64,000 nt of DNA from Ferdinandcohnia sp047238305. Lineage in GTDB: Bacteria; Bacillota; Bacilli; Bacillales; Bacillaceae_L. Location: positions 2,728,001 through 2,792,000 of the forward strand of contig NZ_JBDFMO010000001.1 in assembly GCF_047238305.1 (NCBI RefSeq), written 5' to 3'. The notes beneath the pieces were generated by a model that was not told the origin of the DNA, made no database searches, and saw only the letters and a program-made list of their open reading frames with translations. Shown here piece after piece: positions 1 to 8,203 of this stretch; positions within the stretch are counted from its first letter, which is position 1, and each line of letters starts with the position of its first letter. Both the position numbers and the translations under genes were made by a program.

Positions 1-1531
1 TCCACTAATGTTCTTAGATGTGGTCATCCTGATCTTAATTAACAAATATAAACCAAGCTTTTCGTTGGCTGAAGAAATTACGAAGAAGGAAAGAAGATCT
101 TATTTCATTCTAGTTGCTGCCGTTTTCTTCTTTAATCTTGGATTAGCTGAAGCACAGCGACCACAATTATTAACAAGAACATTTGACCGCGAAATGTTAG
201 TGAAAAACATCGGGACTTACAACTATCAAATTTATGATATCGTCCTTCAATCAAAATCTTCTGCACAACGTGCTTTAGCCGATAGCAGTTCATTTATTGA
301 AATCGAAAACTACTTAAAGGCGAATCAAAAGGACCCAAGCGATAAATTTGGCATTGCCAAAGGAAAAAATGTCGTCATTATTTCGATGGAATCTCTTCAA
401 AACTTTGTCATTAACGAAACTATAGATGGTCAAGAAATCACACCATTCTTAAATAACTTAATAAATGAAAGCTATTACTTTGACAATTTCTATCATCAAA
501 CAGGCCAAGGTAAGACATCAGATTCTGAGTTTTTATTAGAAAATTCATTGTATCCACTTGGCCGCGGGGCTGTTTTCTTTACACATGCAACTAATGAATT
601 TACAGCAACACCTGAGGTTATTAAGGATTATGGATACTTTTCGTCCGTTTTTCATGCGAATAATAAAACTTTCTGGAACCGAGAAATCATGTATGATTCC
701 TTAGGATACAACAAATTTTTTGATGTTGAAAGCTATGAAGTAACAGAAGAAAACTCAATTGGTTGGGGCTTAAAGGATAAGGAATTCTTTGAACAATCTA
801 TTGATCTTTTGAAATCTCAGCCACAGCCGTTTTATTCGAAATTTATCACATTAACCAATCACTTTCCTTTTGAACTTGAGGAAGAGGATCGAATGGTAAA
901 TGAATTTGATTCCAATTCTAGAACGTTGAATCGTTATTTTCCAACTGTACGCTATATGGATGAGTCCATTAAAGTCTTTTTCGAGCGACTTAAAGAAGAG
1001 GGAATGTACGAAAATACAATCTTTGTTCTATACGGCGATCATTATGGAATCTCGGAAAACCATAATAAAGCGATGGCACAGTTTTTAGAAAAAGAAGAAA
1101 TTACACCATTTGATTCAATCCAACTACAAAAGGTACCTTTAATCATTCACATCCCTGGTGTGACAGACAAGAATCCCGAAGTAATTTCAACAGTAGCTGG
1201 ACAAATCGATTTAAAACCAACGATCTTGAGTCTTCTTGGTATGGATATACAAAACGATGTCCATTTCGGAAATGATTTATTTTCAAAGGAAAAATTACCG
1301 TTTGTTGTATTAAGAGATGGCAGTTTCGTCACAGAAAATCATGTGTTAACAAAAAATACCTGCTATGACAAAGCAACAGGTGAAGAGTCTGAAATGAGTT
1401 TTTGTGAGCCGTATATGGAAAAAGCGGGATTTGAATTAGATTACTCTGATGAAATTGTGTATGGAGACCTTCTCCGCTTTTATAATGGAACATCCTATCG
1501 TGAACCAGTACCAGAAGTGTACGCGGAATAA
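1..1531 (+). CDS. yqgS: LTA synthase-like sulfatase-fold membrane protein YqgS (5' truncated)
   Basis: Glycerolphosphate transferase of the lipoteichoic acid synthase family, which moves glycerol phosphate from phosphatidylglycerol outside the membrane. The frame is open to the window edge and only the last of the usual five N-terminal membrane spans is visible, so about 130 residues are missing. After the linker the extracellular sulfatase-like domain starts near VVIISMESLQNF. The nucleophile region GQGKTSDSEF (Thr in KTSD), the substrate-site stretch TLTNHFPFE and the metal-site GDHYG are all present, so the enzyme looks intact. In B. subtilis yqgS lies next to yqgT as here. It could be called an LtaS paralogue rather than the main LtaS; the neighbourhood supports YqgS. 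A terminator follows directly. Confidence 0.88.
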   Translation, partial: PLMFLDVVILILINKYKPSFSLAEEITKKERRSYFILVAAVFFFNLGLAEAQRPQLLTRTFDREMLVKNIGTYNYQIYDIVLQSKSSAQRALADSSSFIEIENYLKANQKDPSDKFGIAKGKNVVIISMESLQNFVINETIDGQEITPFLNNLINESYYFDNFYHQTGQGKTSDSEFLLENSLYPLGRGAVFFTHATNEFTATPEVIKDYGYFSSVFHANNKTFWNREIMYDSLGYNKFFDVESYEVTEENSIGWGLKDKEFFEQSIDLLKSQPQPFYSKFITLTNHFPFELEEEDRMVNEFDSNSRTLNRYFPTVRYMDESIKVFFERLKEEGMYENTIFVLYGDHYGISENHNKAMAQFLEKEEITPFDSIQLQKVPLIIHIPGVTDKNPEVISTVAGQIDLKPTILSLLGMDIQNDVHFGNDLFSKEKLPFVVLRDGSFVTENHVLTKNTCYDKATGEESEMSFCEPYMEKAGFELDYSDEIVYGDLLRFYNGTSYREPVPEVYAE

Positions 1532-1540
1532 GAAATTGTA

Positions 1541-1568
1541 GCCTTGGCCAATTGGTCAAGGTTTTTTT
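1541..1568 (+). terminator. Rho-independent terminator after yqgS
   Basis: Stem CCTTGGCC / GGTCAAGG with an AATT loop and one imperfect pair, followed by seven T. It sits ten bases after the yqgS stop and separates it from yqgT. Confidence 0.8.
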
Positions 1569-1634
1569 CAAATGACATGAAGTACATCCTCTCACTCATA
1601 GAATAGTAGGAGAAGCAACTAAGGAGGTTTTTTG

Positions 1635-2828
1635 GTGAAGGTAAAAGTCCGCCCAGGTGACACGCTTTGGTATTATAGTCAATTGTTTGCAATCCCATTA
1701 CATTTACTTACCGACTCCAATTTACATGTAAAGAGTACCAAATTGCAGGTAGGAGAAAAGGTGAACATTCCAGGTTTTGTATCAAGACCCTATACAATTG
1801 AAACTGGTGATACGTTATGGAAGCTTGCCAAATCACATACACTTTTGGCTGATGCTTTATTTTTAGTAAATCCAGGGATTGATGCAGAAAATCTACAAGT
1901 TGGTCAAACCATTCAATTACCAGAGAGAGTTGTGGATCCGATCGTTAATGGAAATCGGAAATATGACTTTGAAGATCTGATGAGGGATATCCAGGAATTA
2001 CAAGGGATCTATCCATTTTTACAAACACGTCCAATTGGGAAATCTGTATTAGGAAAAGAATTAGTAGAGTTACGATTGGGAAGAGGCGTAAAAAAAGTTC
2101 ATTGGAACGGATCTTTTCATGCGAATGAATGGATAACAACCAATGTAATCATGACCTTTCTAAATGAGTATTTATTAGCGCTAACCAATATGAGACCAAT
2201 ACGTGGGTTTTATGTTGAACCACTCTATTTAGAAGTAATCCTATCAATTGTCCCAATGGTAAACCCAGATGGAGTCGATTTAGTCCTCCAAGGACCTCCT
2301 GAACAGGAACCATATAAACAGGAAGTAATTTACATAAACAATGGAAGTCTTGATTTTAAAGACTGGAAAGCGAATATTCGAGGAGTCGATTTAAATAATC
2401 AATTTCCGGCTAACTGGGAAATTGAAAAAGAGCGAAAAGAGCCTAAGGCACCTGCACCACGAGACTATCCCGGTGATGCTCCATTAACCGAACCTGAGGT
2501 CATTGCGATTGAACAATTAACAAGGTCCTCCAATTTTAACTCTGTATTAGCCTTCCATACGCAAGGTGAGGTCATTTATTGGGGCTATGAAGGACTGGAG
2601 CCGCCTAATGCTGAAACGCTGGTAAAGGAATTTTCAAGAGTGTCAGGATATGAGGCAGTGCGCTTTGTCGATAGCCATGCAGGCTTTAAGGATTGGTATA
2701 TTCAAGAGTGGAGACGCCCGGGGTTTACATTTGAATTAGGTAAAGGTGTTAATCCACTGCCACTTTCTCAATTTGAAGAAATTTATCAGGAAACGCTTGG
2801 AGCCTTTTTGGCTTCGTTGTATATGTGA
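1635..2828 (+). CDS. yqgT: M14 family gamma-D-glutamyl-L-diamino acid endopeptidase with LysM repeats
   Basis: Zinc carboxypeptidase-fold enzyme that cleaves the gamma-D-Glu to diamino-acid bond of peptidoglycan stem peptides. The N-terminal half carries two LysM wall-binding repeats (about residues 3-47 and 50-96; each begins with a GDTLW motif). The peptidase domain follows, with the zinc site FHANEW (His and Glu) and later AFHTQGEV (His). The general-base Glu is in FTFELGKG near the C terminus. About 397 residues, usual for YqgT/YkfA-type enzymes. No signal peptide is visible. The AAGGAGG Shine-Dalgarno at 1621-1627 fits the GTG at 1635 better than the TTG at 1632, which would leave only four bases. 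Confidence 0.9.
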   Translation: MKVKVRPGDTLWYYSQLFAIPLHLLTDSNLHVKSTKLQVGEKVNIPGFVSRPYTIETGDTLWKLAKSHTLLADALFLVNPGIDAENLQVGQTIQLPERVVDPIVNGNRKYDFEDLMRDIQELQGIYPFLQTRPIGKSVLGKELVELRLGRGVKKVHWNGSFHANEWITTNVIMTFLNEYLLALTNMRPIRGFYVEPLYLEVILSIVPMVNPDGVDLVLQGPPEQEPYKQEVIYINNGSLDFKDWKANIRGVDLNNQFPANWEIEKERKEPKAPAPRDYPGDAPLTEPEVIAIEQLTRSSNFNSVLAFHTQGEVIYWGYEGLEPPNAETLVKEFSRVSGYEAVRFVDSHAGFKDWYIQEWRRPGFTFELGKGVNPLPLSQFEEIYQETLGAFLASLYM

Positions 2829-2842
2829 TAGTGTTGTAATAA

Positions 2843-2871
2843 AGTCGTTTTTTTCTTCGGCTTTTTTTCTT
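2843..2871 (+). terminator. Weak terminator after yqgT
   Basis: Short imperfect stem AAGTCG / CGGCTT around a T-rich loop, followed by seven T and C. The stem needs a G-U pair, so the call is tentative. Confidence 0.4.
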
Positions 2872-2994
2872 GCTTTGAAACTTTTTAACATGCATAATCG
2901 TATTATCTGTTAAGGGAAAAATACTACATAGAAGACTTAGTTTTGTATAAAAAGACAGTATATGTTTATCTTTTATAAAGAGGTGATTATCGAG

Positions 2995-4125
2995 TTGGTG
3001 AGAAATTGGATATTCGTTTTTATGTTTCTTTTTCTACTAGCTGGCTGCAACTCTCATCAACCGTTTGATATAAGTGATGTGCCAAAAAGTAGTAATAAGA
3101 ATGTTTCCAAGGGCCCTTTGCCATCTGAATTTTTAGGAGAAAATCAGCGATTACAACCGCTTGACCTCCAAGGAGAAGAATTCAATATTGTGGGCGATTG
3201 GTATGATGATGAAAGTATTCTATATGTGATCGATGAGAACGGAACTTCTACCATTTACAGGTATCATCTATTTACAGGTGAAAGGGAGTTATTTTTGAAC
3301 ACAAAAGCTCCTGTACTAACCATGAAGGCAAATGAAGACCACTCCATGTTTTTAATACATACTTCAGATTCCCAAAACCATGTGAAGTTAACAGTAGTCG
3401 ACAAATCAGGCAATGTACAATATGAATGGCAAGTGAATTCCTTTGATTTGTTTTATAGCTGGAATCCATACAATATAGATCAGGTTTTTGTTACTTCGTT
3501 TTTAGAGGATTGGTCATTTCAAACCCACTTGCTTGATATAAAGGTTCAGCAGACAACGAATTATGAGGTGTTTCAACCGTTTATTCAATGGATAAATTCA
3601 AACACAATTTCCTATTTGAAATGGGATCAAAATGCGCTTGATTTCTTTGCGCCGCTTTATTCGTACCATTTAAATACGAAAACAGAGGGACTTTTATTTG
3701 AAAACATTATTTCTTTTGCAACCTATAAGGATTTGTTAGTTACGTATGAATTAAGCAAAGGAGAGGATTCGGTTGCAAAGATTGGATTTTTCGATCCTGA
3801 AAAAAATAAACAGCTACATGAATATAAAATGCCCCTTTTGAGTGATTATTCAAAGTGGTACATTCCGTCTTCAGACTATGTTGTGGGGCAAAAGAAATTC
3901 TATTCGTTTAAGCCATATTCGACTGGTGCATTTGATACGTATGGAGAAAAATTTGAGCTTGTTTCCTATGATATGAGTACTGGAAAGGAAGAAGTTATAC
4001 TTGAAAAGGTAGATGATCAACCACTTAATTTTTCCCCAAATGGGTTCCTATGTTTATACGGATTTCAATTCGAAAAGTTCATTGATTTGAAGACAAAAAA
4101 GGTTGAGGATCTTATTATATTTTAA
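2995..4125 (+). CDS. yqgU: Predicted lipoprotein YqgU, beta-propeller-like
   Basis: Surface lipoprotein of unknown function. The likely start is the TTG at 2995: AGAGGTGA lies seven bases upstream, and it gives a short signal peptide with lipobox LLAGC, so the mature protein would be anchored by its N-terminal Cys. The rest (about 360 residues) is rich in repeating short beta segments with Asp/Trp turns, suggesting a WD40/TolB-like propeller; this is inference. Position after yqgT matches B. subtilis yqgU. An upstream in-frame ATG at 2962 exists but puts eleven non-signal residues before the signal peptide. A strong terminator follows. Confidence 0.78.
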   Translation: MVRNWIFVFMFLFLLAGCNSHQPFDISDVPKSSNKNVSKGPLPSEFLGENQRLQPLDLQGEEFNIVGDWYDDESILYVIDENGTSTIYRYHLFTGERELFLNTKAPVLTMKANEDHSMFLIHTSDSQNHVKLTVVDKSGNVQYEWQVNSFDLFYSWNPYNIDQVFVTSFLEDWSFQTHLLDIKVQQTTNYEVFQPFIQWINSNTISYLKWDQNALDFFAPLYSYHLNTKTEGLLFENIISFATYKDLLVTYELSKGEDSVAKIGFFDPEKNKQLHEYKMPLLSDYSKWYIPSSDYVVGQKKFYSFKPYSTGAFDTYGEKFELVSYDMSTGKEEVILEKVDDQPLNFSPNGFLCLYGFQFEKFIDLKTKKVEDLIIF

Positions 4126-4127
4126 AG

Positions 4128-4159
4128 TAAAAAGCCATCGAGTTCCCGATGGCTTTTTA
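4128..4159. terminator. Bidirectional terminator between yqgU and the DUF2759 gene
   Basis: Stem AAAAGCCATCG / CGATGGCTTTTT with loop AGTTCC; A-run and T-run on the two sides let it serve both converging genes. Confidence 0.85.
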
Positions 4160-4171
4160 AAACTTTTCATA

Positions 4172-4345
4172 TTAGTGAGCTGTTGGGAAACCATGTTTCC
4201 AAATTGTCATGATGGTGAACCAGCCTAATACTAAAAAGATTCCTGTTGAGAAAAGTATGGCTAAAAGGTTTTTTTCGCGTAATGAACGAATAATACCAAA
4301 TGCAGCTAAAATGACGATTAAAGAAAAGATAATCATTAGACCCAT
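4172..4345 (-). CDS. yqgW: Small membrane protein, DUF2759 family (YqgW-like)
   Basis: A 57-residue protein that I read directly from the minus strand; it starts MGLMIIFSLIVILAAFG and ends GFPTAH. Two hydrophobic spans (about residues 3-18 and 28-48) are joined by a basic turn RSLREKN, so it should be an integral membrane protein. A GGGGG Shine-Dalgarno lies at 4355-4359. Length, two-span layout and the position between yqgU and yqgX match the small DUF2759 protein of Bacillus; its function is unknown. Confidence 0.8.
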   Translation of the reverse strand: MGLMIIFSLIVILAAFGIIRSLREKNLLAILFSTGIFLVLGWFTIMTIWKHGFPTAH

Positions 4346-4675
4346 ATGTCTTACCCCCTTGCTATAATCAATGTTTCAGTTAATAGTGAGCCTTTACTTC
4401 ATATTCAATACTATTTTTCCCATAGCATGAAAATTTACAACATCACAAAAAGGTAAAATGTTGTTCAAAAGGCTGAAAACCCTTTATGTAAAGAAATAGA
4501 TAGATTCAATTTATATTCTAATGGTTTTATCCAGTTTTGTCGAGGAGGAAAAAGTGACACTTTGAAGACAAATGTTTTCTTAGAAAAAGCATTGGAGCAA
4601 TTAGTTAAGCGCTTTTTCGTTTTCGTTCTTTAGTGTAGAATAGAGGGTAGATTATAAAGCAATGGAGGAAAAATA
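4346..4675. other. Intergenic region upstream of yqgX
   Basis: 330 bases with no convincing gene. It should contain the minus-strand promoter of the DUF2759 gene and the yqgX promoter (TAGAAT at 4636-4641 is a possible -10). A good ribosome site GAGGAGG near 4541 is followed by a reading frame of only three codons, possibly the remnant of a lost gene such as yqgV. Confidence 0.4.
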
Positions 4676-5311
4676 ATGAAATGGCAAAGGATTCCGCTAG
4701 GACCATTACAAACCAATGCATACATACTTGCAAATTCCAAGAAGGAATGCGTCATCTTTGATCCAGGTGGAGATGGGCAAAAGTTAACGGCCATTCTACG
4801 CAAGCAAGCCCTAACACCAATTGCTATTCTATTAACACATGCCCATTTTGATCATATTGGTGCCATCGATGATTGCTTAGCCCATTGGAATATTCCTGTA
4901 TATATCCAGGAAAAAGAGAAAAACTGGCTAAAGGATCCTGCTTTAAATGGGTCAGCTTATTTTATTCCTGGACAAGAAATATTGTCAAATGTAGAGCCCA
5001 CGATTCTTCCGAAAGAAGGAGAACTTTCCGTTGGTGACTTTACATTCGATCTTTTTTATACGCCAGGGCATTCGCCAGGAAGTGTTTCGTATTATTGTAA
5101 AGAGCTAGGAGTAGTATTTTCAGGAGACGCCTTATTCCAAGGAAGCATCGGCAGAACAGACCTTCCCGGTGGAAGTCATGAGCAATTACTGGATAGCATT
5201 CATAAAAAATTACTCACTTTACCGGAAGAAACCATCGTCCTCTCAGGACACGGTCTAGAAACAACCATCGAAGCCGAAATGGACTCAAATCCTTTTTTAA
5301 ACGGGTTTTGA
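4676..5311 (+). CDS. yqgX: Metallo-beta-lactamase-fold hydrolase YqgX (glyoxalase II family)
   Basis: Binuclear metal hydrolase of the glyoxalase II-like MBL family, probably cytosolic and acting on a thioester such as a bacillithiol or glutathione-like adduct; the substrate is not established. All metal motifs are present: THAHFDH (HxHxDH), the GHSPGS histidine, the bridging Asp in FSGDALFQGSIGRTD, and the final LSGHG. 211 residues, normal for the family. GGAGG lies seven bases before the ATG. In B. subtilis the gene also sits between yqgU and yqgY. Confidence 0.9.
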   Translation: MKWQRIPLGPLQTNAYILANSKKECVIFDPGGDGQKLTAILRKQALTPIAILLTHAHFDHIGAIDDCLAHWNIPVYIQEKEKNWLKDPALNGSAYFIPGQEILSNVEPTILPKEGELSVGDFTFDLFYTPGHSPGSVSYYCKELGVVFSGDALFQGSIGRTDLPGGSHEQLLDSIHKKLLTLPEETIVLSGHGLETTIEAEMDSNPFLNGF

Positions 5312-5313
5312 CT

Positions 5314-5450
5314 ACGAAAAGCGCAAGGCGCCCGTCTATCGGCGACAAGAATAAGACGAGCGCTGACAGAAGGCGCTTCTTGCCTTCCGAAGCGATTGGC
5401 TTAGACCAGAGAGCTGATGGCGCATGGAGCTAGACATCGAAAACTACGTA
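5314..5450. repeat. Dispersed Bacillaceae intergenic repeat
   Basis: GC-rich stretch unlike its surroundings, with complementary blocks GCGCAAGGCGCC, GGCGCTTCTTGCC and GGCGCATGGAGCTAGACA. The same kind of element, with GCGC stems and a GGAGCTAGACA end, is common between genes in Bacillaceae genomes. It has no coding capacity and starts right after the yqgX stop. Its copy number needs a genome search. Confidence 0.6.
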
Positions 5451-5494
5451 AAAAATTGAATACTTTCTTATTCTTTTTAAACTTTTTAAAAAGA

Positions 5495-5530
5495 AAAGGT
5501 CCGACTCCAAATAGTCAGACCTTTTCCTGG
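5495..5530 (+). terminator. Terminator downstream of yqgX and repeat
   Basis: Stem AAAAGGTCCGACT / AGTCAGACCTTTTC with a short CCAAAT loop; T-run partly merged into the stem. It likely ends the yqgX transcript. Confidence 0.65.
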
Positions 5531-5615
5531 GGATGTTAGCACTAAGAATACCTTCTTAATGCCCTGAAATTTTGGCATGTGCCAAGACTTATATATCCGT
5601 ATAATGGGAGGGATA

Positions 5616-5643
5616 TTGTAAGCTACTAAAATTACAATATAAT
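5616..5643 (+). promoter_or_regulatory. Predicted sigma-A promoter for the MidA-like gene
   Basis: TTGTAA (5616-5621) and TATAAT (5638-5643) with a 16-bp spacer, about 46 bases upstream of the ATG at 5690. Confidence 0.5.
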
Positions 5644-5689
5644 AATATAAACACTGTGTCAATGGTGAAAACTAGCAAAAGGTGAGAAG

Positions 5690-6808
5690 ATGCAGCACAT
5701 ACTAAAAGAACTTATAAAATCATCTCCAAACAACAAAATTACATATGAAGAGTATATGAGTACCGTCCTTTATCATGAAGAAAAAGGTTATTATATGAAA
5801 CATGAAGAGAAGGTAGGTAAAAAGGGAGATTTCATCACAACCAGCAATATCTCTAATGTTTTTGGTAAACTATTTGCATCTGTGTTCCATATATTAATCA
5901 TGCATGAAAAAATATCTCCGTTTATCTGTGAAATTGGTGGAGGAAATGGGAGATTCGCAAAAGCAGTATTGGACGAATTACAGAATACCTACAAAGAAAC
6001 ATATCAGAAAATCACATATATCATGATTGAAACAAGTCCGTACCATCGACGCTTGCAGCAGGAGCTTCTCCCGATTGGAAAAAAAGTAATCCAGTTTCAA
6101 AGTTTAGATGAAGCTAAAAAGAATTTTCCAATATATAATGGAATTCTTTTTTCAAATGAATTGTTTGATGCGTTCCCGGTTAGAGTGATTGAAAAGCAAA
6201 ATGATAACATGTATGAAGTGAAAATCACATTGAATAAGGACGAACAGCTTTGTGAAATTCTTGAACTGCTTGCGGATACGTGTATTCTGCACTATTTAGA
6301 TCATTCGAAGATAGAACTTGCTAATGGACAAAGATTTGAGGTCCCACTTCAAATGCTTTCTTATCTAAAGGAGTTAAATGAGTTTCTTGGAAATGTCGTT
6401 GTCTTTACCGTTGATTACGGATATTCAAATAAGGATTGGATGGAACCTGCTAGAAGGAAGGGGAGCCTTCGTGGCTATTACAAGCATCAGTTAATTAACA
6501 ATCCACTTGAATATCCAGGTCAAATGGATCTTACCACCCATATCCATTTTGATACACTTATTTCAAGTGGTACAAAACATGGACTTGAATTTGTGAGGAA
6601 ACTAAGACAGGATGAATTTCTACTTGCAGCGGGGATTCTGACATTTTTACAGGATAACTTTGATTCGAATCCTTTCTCAGAAAAAAGTAAACAAAACCGT
6701 GCCATTCGTTCACTTATCATGGATGAAGGAATGAGTACTGCTTTTCAAGTCCTTATCCAGCAAAAAAATAGTAAAATAAATTGGGATCATGTTTTCCAAG
6801 ACAAATAA
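5690..6808 (+). CDS. SAM-dependent methyltransferase, MidA/NDUFAF7 (DUF185) family
   Basis: Putative class I methyltransferase of 372 residues. The glycine-rich SAM motif is visible as ICEIGGGNGRFAKAV near residue 80, with ETSPYHR as the likely acidic strand end and SNELFDAFPV (the family signature) near residue 155. Mitochondrial relatives methylate an arginine of a respiratory complex I subunit; the bacterial substrate is unknown. It follows its own promoter and ends at a bidirectional terminator, so it is probably monocistronic. Shine-Dalgarno AAAGGTGAG precedes the ATG. In several Bacillus genomes a gene of this family lies near comGA. Confidence 0.85.
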   Translation: MQHILKELIKSSPNNKITYEEYMSTVLYHEEKGYYMKHEEKVGKKGDFITTSNISNVFGKLFASVFHILIMHEKISPFICEIGGGNGRFAKAVLDELQNTYKETYQKITYIMIETSPYHRRLQQELLPIGKKVIQFQSLDEAKKNFPIYNGILFSNELFDAFPVRVIEKQNDNMYEVKITLNKDEQLCEILELLADTCILHYLDHSKIELANGQRFEVPLQMLSYLKELNEFLGNVVVFTVDYGYSNKDWMEPARRKGSLRGYYKHQLINNPLEYPGQMDLTTHIHFDTLISSGTKHGLEFVRKLRQDEFLLAAGILTFLQDNFDSNPFSEKSKQNRAIRSLIMDEGMSTAFQVLIQQKNSKINWDHVFQDK

Positions 6809-6837
6809 AAAAAGCGATGTTTCCATCGCTTTTTTTA
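6806..6837. terminator. Bidirectional terminator between MidA-like gene and yqgY
   Basis: Perfect stem AAAAAAAGCGATG / CATCGCTTTTTTT with loop TTTC. Confidence 0.9.
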
Positions 6838-7077
6838 GTGACCTCCGCCTAAAGGCATCATAAATGTGGTGTAGTAAGAGAAGGCACAGAAGAAAACAGT
6901 TAAATATGCGCCAAACACGTAAATATACATTCTTTCAGACAATTTTAAGTAGCTTAAAAGGACGAAAAATCCGGTTTGTGCAAAGAAAATTAGTGCTAGA
7001 ACATCCATACCACCAACGAAGAACATTACTGAAAAGATACCTGTCCAAAAACCTAAAACACGGTACATACGTTCCAT
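6835..7077 (-). CDS. yqgY: DUF2626 small membrane protein YqgY
   Basis: 80-residue integral membrane protein of unknown function with three predicted spans: FWTGIFSVMFFVGG, LALIFFAQTGFFVLLSYL and YIYVFGAYLTVFFCAFSYY. It ends in PLGGGH. The start MERMYRVLGFWTG and the KLSERMYIY stretch match the YqgY family closely. The TTGTAAATG and TATAATG sequences just upstream (7095-7135) probably include its promoter. Confidence 0.88.
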   Translation of the reverse strand: MERMYRVLGFWTGIFSVMFFVGGMDVLALIFFAQTGFFVLLSYLKLSERMYIYVFGAYLTVFFCAFSYYTTFMMPLGGGH

Positions 7078-7154
7078 ATGTATATTTCCCTCCCTTGTAA
7101 ATGATAAACACTCACTTTTATTATTATAATGTAACGATTACATAAATGTAAACA

Positions 7155-7853
7155 TTACTTTGCGACAATTGCGTGATAACTGCAAGAATTACATCCGAGA
7201 ATGATGTTTTCTGACTCTTCTAGCACCACATCGTCAAATAGTAAATCAAACATTCCTCTTAGAAAGGCATGATGCATACCACAAACCGCTTCAAAATTTT
7301 CTTGTGCAATTTCTTTAAAAGGACAATTGTTAATTTTTAAGAAAATCTTGGTCTTATCCTTATTATGGTCTAAATCTGGATAAAAACCCGCCACTTTGGA
7401 TGCCTTTTTTAAAATGTCTAGCTTTTGATCAAACGTTAGCTCATGAATCGAAACAGGGGTTTGATGGTTGACCAATTCCTCACCAAATCGTCTACCTGTT
7501 TGTTCAAGCGCTTTTTTACCTATATCACCAAGGGACGCCATTGTTTCAATTGCAATTTTTGAAAGTAACTGATAGTCGCGAAATGGAAAATTAATCTGAA
7601 TATGATCATTCGATAATCGGTACAGGCGACTTGGTCTGCCACCTTTTCCTGTTTTTCTGGCTTCGGAAACAAGCATATTTACATCTTCAAGCTTTGTTAA
7701 ATGAAGTCTTGCTACATTCGGATGAATATCAAATTCCTCTGCGATTTCTTGTACGGTGACATCTTCATTTCGTTTAATAATGTATTGATAAATATAATAT
7801 CGTGTTGGATCTGCTAAAACATTCGTTATTTTTAGTGTCTGTTCCACCGTCAT
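7155..7853 (-). CDS. Winged-helix transcriptional regulator with cysteine-rich C terminus
   Basis: ArsR/SufR-like regulator. The N-terminal winged helix is plain: LADPTRYYIYQYI, then DVTVQEIAEEFDIHPNVARLHLTKLED as recognition helices, and a GGRPSRLYRLS wing. The C-terminal half is an alpha-beta sensor domain with Cys at NNCPF, EAVCGMHHA and GCNSC, which could bind Fe-S or zinc as in SufR-type proteins; the spacing (C-x13-C-x29-C-x2-C) does not match SufR exactly. The ATG at 7853 has only two bases after AAGGAG, so the GTG at 7847 (MEQTLKI) may be the real start. A longer frame to 7907 has no ribosome site. Divergent from comGA. Confidence 0.75.
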   Translation of the reverse strand: MTVEQTLKITNVLADPTRYYIYQYIIKRNEDVTVQEIAEEFDIHPNVARLHLTKLEDVNMLVSEARKTGKGGRPSRLYRLSNDHIQINFPFRDYQLLSKIAIETMASLGDIGKKALEQTGRRFGEELVNHQTPVSIHELTFDQKLDILKKASKVAGFYPDLDHNKDKTKIFLKINNCPFKEIAQENFEAVCGMHHAFLRGMFDLLFDDVVLEESENIILGCNSCSYHAIVAK

Positions 7854-7995
7854 CACTCCTTGTGAGCCTAATGTTACTCTCATTATAGTACAGTTAAATA
7901 CCATCAATAAGTGATTTATATCACTTGTAGGTAAATGTTCACAAAACTACAAAGTATTTTACAGCTTGATTAGCATATTTTTTATGCGACCAACA

Positions 7996-8085
7996 TATAA
8001 TGTATTGATTCCTCCTAATGATAGATAAATCTTGAATCGCTTTTAAAAAATACAACCATCATGGCAGTGGTTGTATTTTTTATTG
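7996..8085 (+). ncRNA. Possible small RNA ending at an orphan terminator upstream of comGA
   Basis: A strong intrinsic terminator (11-bp stem AAATACAACCA / TGGTTGTATTT at 8048-8078, T-run to 8081) lies where no plus-strand gene precedes it for more than 1.2 kb. TATAAT at 7996-8001 could be a -10, giving an RNA of about 75 nt that begins with an unpaired CCTCCT, complementary to a Shine-Dalgarno. No good -35 is visible. It could instead be an attenuator of the comG transcript or a decayed gene end. Confidence 0.35.
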
Positions 8086-8203
8086 TCTAAACGTTCAAAT
8101 AAAGTTCACAATTATTTTTTCGGAAAAAGAAGGAGTTTGTAGATTTTTGTTGAAATATGATACCTGCAAGAGAAAAAAATAATATAAAAGGAGTGAGAAG
8201 TAT

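Noticed and set aside
4535..4560. GAGGAGG ribosome site followed by GTG
   Set aside because: The frame stops after three codons; kept only as a possible remnant.
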